From Latrodectus hesperus (taxonomy: Eukaryota > Arthropoda > Arachnida > Araneae > Theridiidae): DNA of 64,000 nucleotides. Below, in pieces: positions 11,301 to 24,100 of this stretch (the first letter of the stretch is position 1; every line of letters begins with the position of its first letter). The stretch covers positions 67,794,390 to 67,858,389 of the forward strand of contig CM075850.1 of the NCBI GenBank assembly GCA_037975125.1, read 5' to 3'. The position numbers were made by a program, and so were the translations under genes. The notes beneath the pieces are model-generated. The model was given only the letters and a program-made list of their open reading frames with translations, made no database searches and was not told the DNA's origin.

Positions 11301-14300
11301 AGTAAGTTAGTGTTTTATATTCAAGTAAAAAATTTGATAAAAAATTTTTCTCATTAAAATCGTTTTTTTTTTTTTTAATGAAATGCTTGTTAAGAATTGT
11401 GTCTTTTATAAATAAGAAAGTTTAATGCCTACAGTCAGAAAAAGACATTAAAATTATTACGTATTTTATAACATAACAATTACGATAAGCATAATTTTAC
11501 AATGAGAAATTTTTAGTTAATGATTAAAATTAACACGGTATATGTATTAAATATTTTTTTATTATTTAACAACATATTTTTCACACACACACACATTTAG
11601 CATATATATATATGTGTGTGTGTGTGTGTAGGTGTGTATGTGTGTATGTGTGTGTTTAATATATGGATTAATATAATAAATAATGATGGTTAAGCCATAG
11701 AAATTTTTTGTAGAATTAGATTAATAAATTTCAATTTTTGTTTCACAAGACACTTTTAACAGATTTCTAGGTTAGAAAAAAATTCAAATTTTAACTCTAA
11801 AATTGATTTTTCATACAAGCACAAACACACACATATTTCCCACATTCTATTATATCTTTATGACCTATTAATATAACGTAATTACTTTTTACTTATTTTA
11901 ATATGTGCATAATGTATAGAAAAAATTAAGTGAGAACTTACCTTAGCTCTTGCTTCTCTGGAGGCTTCGGCTTCAGCCGCCATAGCTCTCTGCATCTGCT
12001 GCGGCAATCGGACGTCTTTGCTACAAGAGCACAATAAATCGTAAAATTAATAACGTTGAGCAATGAAATCACTGAAAGTTCAGCTTAGTTTCAATTTTGA
12101 TCAATGTAATTCTTGAAAAGCATAATACTAAAATGAGGACAAAAAATAATATTGCATGGGAAACAATTTTAAAAATTAGGAATTGTTCTAATAGTTTTTT
12201 AAAAATGTCGATAGAGAAATTGATACAGACTGTTAATTAAATTTACAAAATAAAATATATTACAGAATTGAATGCTTTTGACGATTCTAGGCATATATAT
12301 TTTAAGAGATACTTTTTCAAATGAGTAAAATTTTCTCTTTTTTAGATTAATAATTAAGATCATGTGTATCGTGAAACTTATTAGTTTTATATTGAAATGA
12401 AAGCCATAGACATTGAATAACTAAAACGTGGAAATAATATTAGGTTGGGGAATAAGTTCATAGCGTTTTTACAAAAGACTTTTATTTAAACAAAACACAA
12501 TAATTATATTAATAAGTTAATCAATTATATATTCGTCGTTGCTGTTTACAACCTCTTTTCACCTCTCGACCAATTTGTTGGTGCCGTTCCGCCAAAAACC
12601 ACCTGGTCTAATGTCAAAGAAGTTGTTGAGCCAGTTTTTAAGGACCTCTTTGTTATCGAAAGCAACGCTCTTCATATGGTTTGACAAGGAGCGGAAAAGA
12701 TGGTAATCGTTCGGTGCAAGGTCCGAAGAATACGGCGGATGCTGAAGGACCTCCCATTCGAGCTCTTGGAGTACGGCTTTGACGACTTGTGCAACATGGG
12801 GCCAGGCGTTGTCGTGAAGGAGTATGGTTTGACCATGTCAATCAGGTCTTTTCAGTCAAATAGCCTAATTCACGCGGTGTAGCTGGGCAATGTAGAGTTC
12901 CTTGTTGACTGTGCCATTCTTTTCGAGCATTTAAAGTCCTTAAAAACTGGCTCAACAACTTCTTTGACACCAGATCAGGTGATTTTTGGCGGAACTGCAT
13001 CAACAAATTGGTCGAGAGGTGGGAAGAGTTTGTAAACAGCAACGGCGATTATATAATTGATTAACTTATTAATATAATTATTGTTTTTTGTTTAAATAAA
13101 AGTCTTAGATAAAAACGCTACGCACTTATTCCCCAACCTAATAGGTTGGAGAGACAGAGAAAATTGTCATGCATCATTACCATTAAAGGAAATATTCGAA
13201 CGCCAAAAGCTTTATATCAAACATATTTACAAAATTTATTTGTGCGTATTAAAGATAAATTGTATTTTATGTTTCATGATAAAGAAATGGTTAATTTTTC
13301 ACAATTTTATGAAAAATCAACTCTTTACTTTTATATTTCCAAACTGTAATTCAGAGACTAATATGTAATCCATTAAACAAAACTCAAGACATATTCTAAA
13401 ACTCAACTCATACTATAACTTATGAATGCAATCATTTCCTACATTTTTATAGCATAATCCAAATGACATTTAACTATGTTATAAATAATTAGTTTAAAAT
13501 TAAAAGCAAAAAATATTTTTACTAAATTATACCTCAAAATATGTAAATTGCACAATTAATTCATATTTTTAGCATTTACTAACATTTATATCACAATCCA
13601 GCATTCTGCGGTCGTTGTTGCTGACTTGAACAGTATAGTTATAATATCAAAATATAATTAATTAATAAAAGCCGTTCTGCTTATTTTAAATGCAATAATT
13701 TCACATAATGTGTTATATGAACATTTTTATCAAAAATATTGACATATTAGATTTCATAAATGAAAATCACTGCATAAGAACATTATCACAACACAGGGAA
13801 ACACAACTTTATTATATTTCTAAAACTTAAGGTAACTGCCTACTTTTAAGATGTGAAATTAGCATATTTTGTTTAAATTAGAACAAAGAGACGTCAATAA
13901 GTAATACCTAAACTTACATTTCGACTCGCTCTACTTTTACACCCCAGGGAGCAGTTGCTTCATCAAGACTGGACTAAAAGAAAAAGATTTTTATTAATGC
14001 AAGAAGAATATTAAATTTAAAGTATGAAAAATTTAGTAATAATATTAATATACAATTAATATTTATAGGAATTAAGAAACTCTCAGGAACAAGAGAATGT
14101 TAATAACACAGTTTGAAAACTTGGCATAGTGTCCATAAAATTACTTGTGCAGTATAAAACAAAGAAAAACATTTAAAAAATTACTTTATAAAGAGTATTT
14201 ATTGAAAATGTGCTAAACTACATTCAAGGTAATACAGTTTTTTTATGAATGGAACTATTTTTTATATTTTTCAGAAACTTGCGGGAACTGTTAAACTTTA

Positions 14301-17300
14301 GTTGCAGAGCTTAAATAAAATAAGGAAATGCTTTATTTGCAAAGTATTTCCAGAAAAATATGCAGCTGAGAAAGGCGAGTCACCCTAAAAAGAAAAGTCA
14401 AATTAATTTAATTCCTGTTTTATGCAGAAATATTCTATTTTCTTTTAAATAATTCAAGAGTTCATAGTTATATTAAGAGAATTCATGCACTTCTGAATTA
14501 GAAAGTGTTTCATGTATTTTTGTGAGTTTTGCGATTATCGAACACTCTTTTTTAGAAGATTACTGGATATTACAAAAGATTGCGAATCACTGAAAATAAT
14601 TATCAGAAAAAAATTATTTCAAGAGAAAAGATTTGACAATAGTGAAAAAAATTATCATTCATTTCCCGGTCCTTAACATCATAATTCATAGTCCATTTTT
14701 GAACCATTTATCTTGATGTGATTAACTAATTGATTAATTTAGTTTGAAACTTGTCTACCTATTCAATGTGAGCAGTAAAGGTGAGATTAATACGTCATAA
14801 TCACGTAAGAGCTTGGAATGCACTTGACGTCAAGGTCTTTTATACCCAATGTGATATATTTAAGAAATCGTATCATAAAACCCTATTTTTTATTTAAATA
14901 ATAAAATTCTTATTTAGGTTATCGTGAGATTTTTTGTTTTTATTGTTTGGCACGCAAAGACTAATTCGACCATGACTGATAAGTTACTGTTGATTCCAAA
15001 AAAAAAAAATAATAATAAATAAATAATAATAATAAATAAACGAACTAACAGTTAAACTGAAAACTGTAATGTTAACCAATGAACTATCATTTCAGTCCTT
15101 AAAATCCGAAGATATTTTTAAATTAGTAAAAAATTTATAGAAACAAAACAATATCGTATAGCACCTGATCTATTCTTAAGAACATTTTTGTAAATGTATC
15201 TATTAAAATGTAATACTTAAAAAAATGTGAGAGATATTATCCACAAAAATATATCAGAAATAATTTGAAATTTGAATATTTTCAAAACAAAAATAATTCA
15301 TGAAAAATTAACTAAAACAATGTTTTTCAAACGCACTAGCTGATTAGATACGACGAGACAAAAAGAACCTGATTACACTTTGAAAAAGTAGACAATAGAT
15401 TTATGGAGAAAAATATATCAAAAAATCTTTAGAAATACCTATTAATAATGACTTGATATTAATAACCAACTTAATTATGACAACACTAATATCTTAAGTA
15501 CTATACATATTATATATCTTTAAGAAAATACACATAGAAAGATTTCGTCAGAATTAAGTTTAATTGTATAATACAATATATTTTATGATTATGAAATATT
15601 TTTATTGTACATCTTATAATAATTATTTCTGAAAGTTACATAATTCATACCAGCTATTTGAAGATATTTAAACAATAAAGTTAAAACTGCGTAGAACTCC
15701 ACAAATCACTAGTAGACTCTAAAAAATTTTATAAAACAGTTACAAAATGGCACAATTTAGGATTTATAAATTTAATCCCTCAAATGAGCTTTATTTTAAA
15801 TAAATTAAACCTATAAAATAGTTTTATAATCGATAATATTCATATTATAGTATTATCAGTATTAAACAATAATAAATGAAACACTTAAAATATAGCAATT
15901 CTGTCAATTACCCATCCTGTTCACTCTTTAATTCTTATTCCACTACCCTAGATAAAGTAATCAGGTTAATATATTTTATTTTATAACCAATATGTCTTTC
16001 GAAATGACCTAATTTTTTGGTAACATGCAATGGCAGAACTGTTAAAATATTAATTTCCTGGAACTTGTGTAAATCTTTTTTTCTTCCAGCAGATCAATTG
16101 AATCCCTTGTGATTAATGGACACTGAATGCAATTAATTACGCATTTCGCATCGATGATTGACGATTGATGGATTTAATAATAGTCATAGTGGACTGCGCT
16201 TCGATTTCCAATTTAGTTATGAAAAGATTTTTCAGTCATTGAAAGATCTGCGTTTACACGTAATACAAAATAAATAGAGATCACATGTTAAGAATCAGTT
16301 TCTAGATTTTAAAATAGTACTCGTCTTTCAATGTTAAAAAAAATGTAATAATACTTTTAAGAAAAAGTTAAAATTATCGAATAAAAGCTTAAAATTTAAT
16401 TAGAAAAACATAACTACTATTTAAATTGCTAAATCAAGTCAATAAGATATTAGCTGCGAAACTTGATTAAATTTAAACCCAGTCGATTTGGTAATATGAA
16501 TAAACGTGTAATATGTCTAACACACTACTAAATCAATTATACATAATATATAGAAAAAATATATCAAATAAATTTTAAATTTGAAGTCACTATTGAGATA
16601 AATGAAAACATGATGTATATATATTTGATTACATTTAGAGGAGATGAATCAAAAACATTATATTACCTTCTTTGTAAAATTAAAATATTTTTTAAATAAA
16701 AGAGATATATAAAGTGTTAAAAAATAATTATGTAAATACTTGCACTTAGTTCTATACTAATGAAATTCAAGATATATTTTTGTTATTAAGAAAGTCAAAA
16801 TTGAGAAAGTTTTTGATAAAATCTTCTTGGACTTAAATCATTTAATATTATTAACTGAGAATTTATGCATTTCAACTGAAAAAAAGATTATTGGTAAATA
16901 TATTTAAACTCTACTGAACAAAACAATAAACAATCATCTCTATCATGAGAAATTTTATATTACAAAAACATACAAAAATCGGTGAATAAAAGTTACAATA
17001 CTTCAGATGACATCCTCAATTTTATTCAGTACTATATAAATCCATTATTGAATAAAGGATGCTAAAAAAGCTATTTCAGTTATCAAAATTTGAGTCGGGG
17101 AAGGAAATACACTCAATGAGTAATATTTTTCAAATGTTGTTATTTGTTCAAATACCATATTGTTTATTAAAATCCTAAATATTTAAATTTGTTTTACTTG
17201 ACGAACAGCTTATAGTTTGAAAAGTATAATTTTTAACACTTTTTTGATATAAAATAACAATTCTAAGTTTAGAGATATTTTTTACGAGAAATTTTAATAC

Positions 17301-18051
17301 GAGACTTCTCCAGAAAATTATCTAATTAACATCATTATTCTTTATTGTAGCATCAAATGTTTATATTGTGAAACCCTAAATACATACGAATTGAACAACC
17401 AAGGAACCTACTGCGGTATAAATGCATTACAATGCATCTAAAAGTTAGGATAAAAGTAATGCTGATGTGTATATCTTCATAAAATTTATTTTTAAGGTAC
17501 ACACCATTGCTAAGCAGCATCTGAAACTTATCTTCGTTGTAATTTGTCTGTTAGTAAGAAAAAAAAATAATTACGAACATTTACATGCCCATTACGGAAG
17601 TAAATGATCCATAACTGATACTTTTCCCTTGTGGTTTGTCTGTCAATAGAAAATTTATTTGTTAAGCATAGAATAAAAAGTACAGCAGAAGAGTTATATA
17701 AATGTATCTCTCCTGTTGGCAAACTTTAGAATTAACCAATGAAAATCTGACCTGCATCACGTGGCTGATGTGCTCTCTCTCGGAGAGGATCTCAGACAGG
17801 CTTTTTGTTCCGAGAACAGTTCTGAGAGTTGTGGCTGCCAATAGTTGAGTGGACGAATCATAGTTAGCGACATTTGAGACAGCGATGGTGGCGTCGCTGA
17901 TGCGGTAGTACACTACGGCATCTACTGATACTGTGACGGAGTCTTTACTCAGAACCTGTGTTTAAACAATAAGAAGTTTTAACAGATACTCTTAGTTATA
18001 AAAGTTAAATATCATATGATACAACTAAATAAGAGATCACACAATAAACTG

Positions 18052-18139
<88 letters not shown>

Positions 18140-21100
18140 AGAAGTACGATGTTATCAACAAAGACTAATATTGTACTCAAGTGTCAAATGAATTTAACAA
18201 AAATTTTTACTTTGTATTATAATTCAGATAATATAGCTAATTCCAGAAAATAGGAGAGAATATACTAAATAAAGATACTCTATGCCGCAGTATATGGGAA
18301 AAACTATATGTTTCTTAATACACTGTTGGACAATTGCTAAGGACGGATCACAAATTGCCATGTAACATAACATTAAGCGAGACATGAGGCCTAGTAGGAT
18401 AAAATATAGTTGCCACACTGTTCAGACATTAGAATAAAGAATATTTATTGTTCTGGAAAGTACAAAAGCTGGGAAACATCTGAAAGAAAAAAAATGTTCA
18501 TTTGATCCTGCATACGGAAAAATGGAACAATGCATCTAAAAGTCAGCAGGCACCTTGATAAAAGGTATCAGTACGGGATATGTCTACCGTGGAGTGTGAT
18601 GAAACATTCCACACGTCGTATCATACTTTGCACATCATTATCTAGCAGCTGTTGAGTCAATTTATCCCATTCCTCTGGGAGTGCACGGATGAGGGTGTTC
18701 TTGTTTTTTGGAGGATAGTTTCGACCAGCAACTTGCCTCTCCAAAGCATTTCACACATTTTCAATGGGGTTTAGATCTGGAGAACGTGATGGCCATGCGA
18801 GGCGTTGAATACCCTCGCTGTCTAGACAATCCTGAACAGCGAGTGTTCGATGACATGTTGCGTTGTCGTCCATAAAAACAAATTTATCACCGACAGCACC
18901 TCGGAAAAGACGAACACGAGGAAGTAGAACTTCATTAATGTATCGTTGGCCCGTCATAGTCCCATTTGCAACCCCAAGTAGGGGCATGCGGCCATTGATC
19001 ATGATGCCGGCCCACACATGTCGGATATCGGTCCCTTTCCTGGATATTTTCTGGACGATAAGCAGTACAACTCTCGCGCCAGATCAATTGGAGTCTACAA
19101 TCCGATGACAGACTGAACCTACTCTCATCTGAGAATAGTACGCATGCCCAGTCTTGTGCAATTGCGATGCTCACGACATCATTGCAAACGGGCAGTACAG
19201 TGCTGTCTGGTCAATGGGACACACTCAACAGATCTGCGGGCGTATAGTCCTCCTCCCCTCAAACGTCTGGCAACAGTTTTTCGGGAGATCTGCTTTCCTG
19301 AGGCAGCAAGAAACTGATTTTCCACCTGCTGAGCTGTGGGGCACCTGTTCCTTTTTGCTGATAGGATGATATATCTGTCTTCTGCAGGCGTCGTACTTCT
19401 AACACGACCTCCCCCGTCCCGCCTACTACACATTGCAGTAGTTTTAAATGACTTCCACAGCCGTGAAACAACGCTGTGAGCGATGTCGAACACCCTCCCA
19501 TTTGCAACATCTGTTATTTTTCGCCCTTCTTCGATCTTTAATTTCATTCGAATCAATAATTCGGCCACGCATAAAATCATCTAAGTGATGTCGGGAAGAC
19601 ATGCCAAAAATTTCAAGTTCGTCTATTAAATCTTTCCTGTAAAACTTTGACTTGAAACAACAACTGTCCACACACGTCAAAACCTTTAAAGCTCTTATGA
19701 ACGCTATCACGTGATGAACAGACGTAGAAAAAAATTTGCATACGCATACTTCTTCTTACTATATCCTGTACTTATTCTAATTTTCTTCATTTTGCTTCCT
19801 TTCATTTTGTGGTTGCTATGGATGATAGTGTATCCGTCCTTAGCAATTGTCCAGCAGTGTAGTAAACAAAAAGTACTAAATAATGACATTAAGTTAAATC
19901 AATCTTCAGAAGTTCCAAAGAGCGGTATAGTATAATTTTTAATAATACAGTAAACCCTCATAAATCGTTACCCTATTTAACAGAACTTCGCTTACTCCAG
20001 ACAGCCATTTCGATGTACCTACATACATATGTAAGTACACGTGAACTGATGTGACACTTGAAGACCAAGTTGTGGTTATATACCGATGAAAACGACTAAA
20101 ATTAATATAATTGAGAAGTTGGAGATTGTTAACAGTGTGACCTCAGCAAAAAACGCTGAAGGGATAATGACGATAACGATGAAATGGACAACCGAAAAGC
20201 AAAATTATCGAAAACTTCGCGAGTGAACATAAACAGGGGAGAAATTGACCACTCCAGACCGATTTAATCTTTCATTGCAACGGAAAGGTGACACTGTGCT
20301 CTTGAGGAAACAATCGATATCACTTTTGCTACGGATATAATTCGTAATCTGGAATATTTGGTAAGTTAACTATAATTTGTTTCGCAGTATGTAACACGTG
20401 TTGCTATTGTTTTAGTAACACAAAATTTATATTATCTAAATTTCTTCATTTATTTCCAGTTCTTTTAAAAATATTTTGACAGAGGACGAATATAAAAAAG
20501 ACATATACAAACAAGAAAATAGAAGTTTTAATAATGAGTGGAAGGAGAATTTCATTATTATTGAGAATTATGGAAAAGCATTATGCATTATTTGTAATTC
20601 TACGGTCAAAAATTATAAAGCTTTCAATTTAAGTCGACATTATGAAACCAATCATCCTCAGTTTCCTAATCAATACACACCAAATTCCAAATTAAGATCA
20701 GATAAACTTGTTCCTTCAAAATCAAATTTAAATGAACAACAATTTTAATGACTCTTAGCAATCAAGCTAATAATGTGACTGAAGCTAGTTTTGTTATTGC
20801 CTGGAACATTGCTCGTGCAAAACGCCCATATGGAGAGAGAGTATATTAAAATAAAAACTTTGAAGATGTATTTAAAGTTTTAGATCTAAAAAATGGGTCA
20901 ATGCATAAAGTTATTTCGCAAATTCCCATCTCGAAACACATAATCGAACCCCACATAACTGCACTTAATACCTCTCTTAAATATAATTTAAAAAATGATT
21001 TGAAGAACTGTATTACATTCAGCTTAGCTCTTGACGAATCGACAGATATCACATATCTTCCGCAATTGGCAGTTTCACCTGACTTCGTTGTTGAAGAAGA

Positions 21101-24100
21101 ATTATAAGATTTAGTAGCACTTCAAGAGTCAACCCGCAGTGTCGATATCAAAAATGCAATATATTCCAAAATGAAAACTTTTGATGTGCCTCTTAATAAA
21201 CTTGTCAGTATTGCAACTGATGGAGCTCCAGCAATCCTGGGTAAGCATATCGGTCTTATTGTGTTTTTAAGAGACGATTCTAATCTTCTAAAATTCAGAC
21301 CACTTCATTGCATAATTCACTTGGAACATCTCATTACAAAATATTTAAAATTTCTTGATTTTATGAAAACAGATGTTATACATTGTAAATCACATTCTCA
21401 TCAAAGAAAAATATCATCGCCAGTTCAAACATTTTCTTGAAGAATTAGAGGACCAAGAGCTTCTAAATGACAATTTCTTTTGCATTGTTAGACGGTTATC
21501 TAGCTACAATATATTAAATTAATTTGTAGATTTGTTTGAGTAGATGATTGCATTTCTAAAAGGAAAGGAAATAACCTAATCAGAATTAGACGATGGCGAG
21601 TGATTAAAAGATTTAATGTTTTTGACTGATGTTATGGAACATTTGCAAACTCTGAATTTACAATTGTAGGGAAATATAAATAATATTTAAATTCTCACAG
21701 AGCATATTTAATTTTCAAAAAAATTACAGCTTTTCAAAAGGACATTAAAATATATTGTCATTTTCCTTGAATATTGAATAATAAGCAAGTACAATATTCC
21801 TTGAATTTTGAATAATAAACAAGTATTCCAATATTAAGCAAGAAAAATTCAATGAATGTATGAAAAAAGTTATAAAGAATATTGACGGAATTCCAAAACT
21901 GATATCAAGACTAGAAAAATTTTAAATCGTATCTTGATTTTTTTCTGAATCCATTTGAAATTAACAAAATTGACGATGAGTTTTCCATTTCCAGTATAAT
22001 TATGACCCAAAAAGCATCTGGAGAAATGAAATTAATTCGGATGCAAGAAGATCAAGCTCTACAATTAAAATATAAATCGACGCGATTACTGTGAATTCTG
22101 GAAATCTAAATCAGAATCAAAGTATCCTGAATTAAAAAAAGGCTGCTTGTCACAAATTGTTTCAATATTCAGAATAATGCACTTAAGTGCATCATTTTAT
22201 TCCACTTTAAAATTCGTGAAATCCAAACACCAATCCGTATTAACTAACCAGCACCTCAAAGCATTACTGAAGTGCTGTCACCAATTATTCATCAAATTTT
22301 AAAGAATTATCAAAAGAATTAAAATAAATGTGTTTAATTTTTAATATTTAAATTCAATACATATATTTTGTTATTTTATTTATATGTTTTTAATAAATCT
22401 AATAATATTTGTAAAAAAATTTTAATACTTTTATTTGCAAACCTTTTAAATATGTATTTAATTGCGGCTCACGAAAAATATCAAATTTTGATAAATGGCT
22501 CGGATTATCAAGGAGCTTGGCCACCCCTTGTATATACTATACTTAATTTTCTCTAGTGCAGTTTTATATTTCTTTCTCTTGAATTCAAAATACAATTTTT
22601 ACTGTAGACAGTAGTTTATATAACCAGGCTATAATTTATAGGTTATTTGTTTAATCCGTACTTTCATAATTTTGGACAACCTGTATCCCCTAATAGTCTA
22701 GATTAATAAGGTTATACTCTTTAATGTTTTTAAATAAAATAATGCTGGAATTTATATACAAAATTATTTTTCCTTATGGTATATTTTTAAAGTAAATATT
22801 TATATATTAACATAAATTATAAAAATTTCAATAAAAATACAAAAGAACTATTTCTTTTAAATATTAAACTTCCACTAACAATTATAAATTATTTTCAAAG
22901 TTAAAAGTGCTAAATTAATTTTTGAAATTCGTATCAATGTACATATAACATACACTTTTATATATGAATATTTGTAGACAAATTTAATGTGTAACTTAAG
23001 GGTTTTCAAGAAATTTCTGTTAGGTGAACATTATTTCAAAAATTCCGACTTTAGAGAACACACTCACTTACATATGGTCAATAAAAATTACTTTTAAATA
23101 AATATTATAAATAGAATTAATTCTCTAGGAAATTTTAACAGTATACCGTAATTTTCGATATTTTGCAAACATTTTGAAAGCAAAGATGTTTATCAAAAAT
23201 CCATGATATTTTTGCTTTGAATAAAAATAAGAAAAGACATTGAGCAATGTTTGAGTTCTAATGGAAATTATCATTTAATTTTTTTTTGCTAAAAGTAAAG
23301 TTAAGAGAAACAAATAAAACTGTCTCAAAATTATGTTATATAATATAACAGTGTACGTATCAAAATTCTCAAATAGAAGCTGGACTTAACGAAGTTCTTA
23401 ACATTTGATTTCTTAAATGTATCATAATGTACACATTTACCGAAAATTAGAAAAATATATAATCATAATTTGTAAAATTACTCACTTCTTGAGGTGGAAC
23501 ATTGAAAGAAACTGTTCTTAAGTCTACCTTGCAGTAATTATCCGTGCAAGGAAGAATGAAAAACAAACCTGCAAAATAAACATCAGAAATGCTTGTAACA
23601 AAGATGACAAATGATTTTGTAAATCTCACCATAATTATTTTTTTAAACGAATCTAAATATATAATTCACTAGTAAACATTTGAACTCAACTCCACAGAAC
23701 AGCTGCTTAAAGTTTAAATACTTTATTCAAGAAATCTCTCAGCTCTTAAATTTAATTCTTAAATGAATGCCTGAAGTTATACACGTTATTTTAACTTTAA
23801 GTCATATTTTCAAAAGTAGAATTAAAATTTAGAATACAGAAATGCGCTAACAAAGTTTTCTCATTCTACTATTTTTAATAAATAAAACTACCTGAATCAT
23901 GTTTTCAAAAGTAAAATTATAAAATTTAAAGTATAGAATGGTAAAATTTTTCATTCTAATGTTTTTACTTCTTAAGCAGCCTCAATCAAGCTTTAATTTT
24001 TTAAACTCGTGTGTGATTCAGCTTCATATTTTTTAATTTACTTAAAAATTTACTTTATTTTATAAAGACATTTTATGTTTTGGCATCACAGTTTTATTTC

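Larger units (their letters stand above)
8396..11941 (-). other. Stomatin intron 7
   Basis: Donor TAAG|GTAAGT, acceptor TTTCCAG. It contains a possible SINE relic (about 8545-8640), a dead mariner (about 10080-11230) and a CA/TG microsatellite pair (11582-11656). The remainder is AT-rich with nothing recognised. Confidence 0.85.
12021..13917 (-). other. Stomatin intron 6
   Basis: Donor AAAT|GTAAGT. Apart from the palindromic mariner (12440-13141) it is AT-rich and featureless. Confidence 0.85.
17956..23485 (-). other. Stomatin intron 4
   Basis: Donor AGAA|GTGAGT. It is packed with mobile elements: (TA)n 18054-18136, Tc1 18321-19859, pogo-like fragment 19948-20226, hAT copy about 20258-22530. 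22531-23485 is AT-rich with nothing recognised. Confidence 0.85.
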
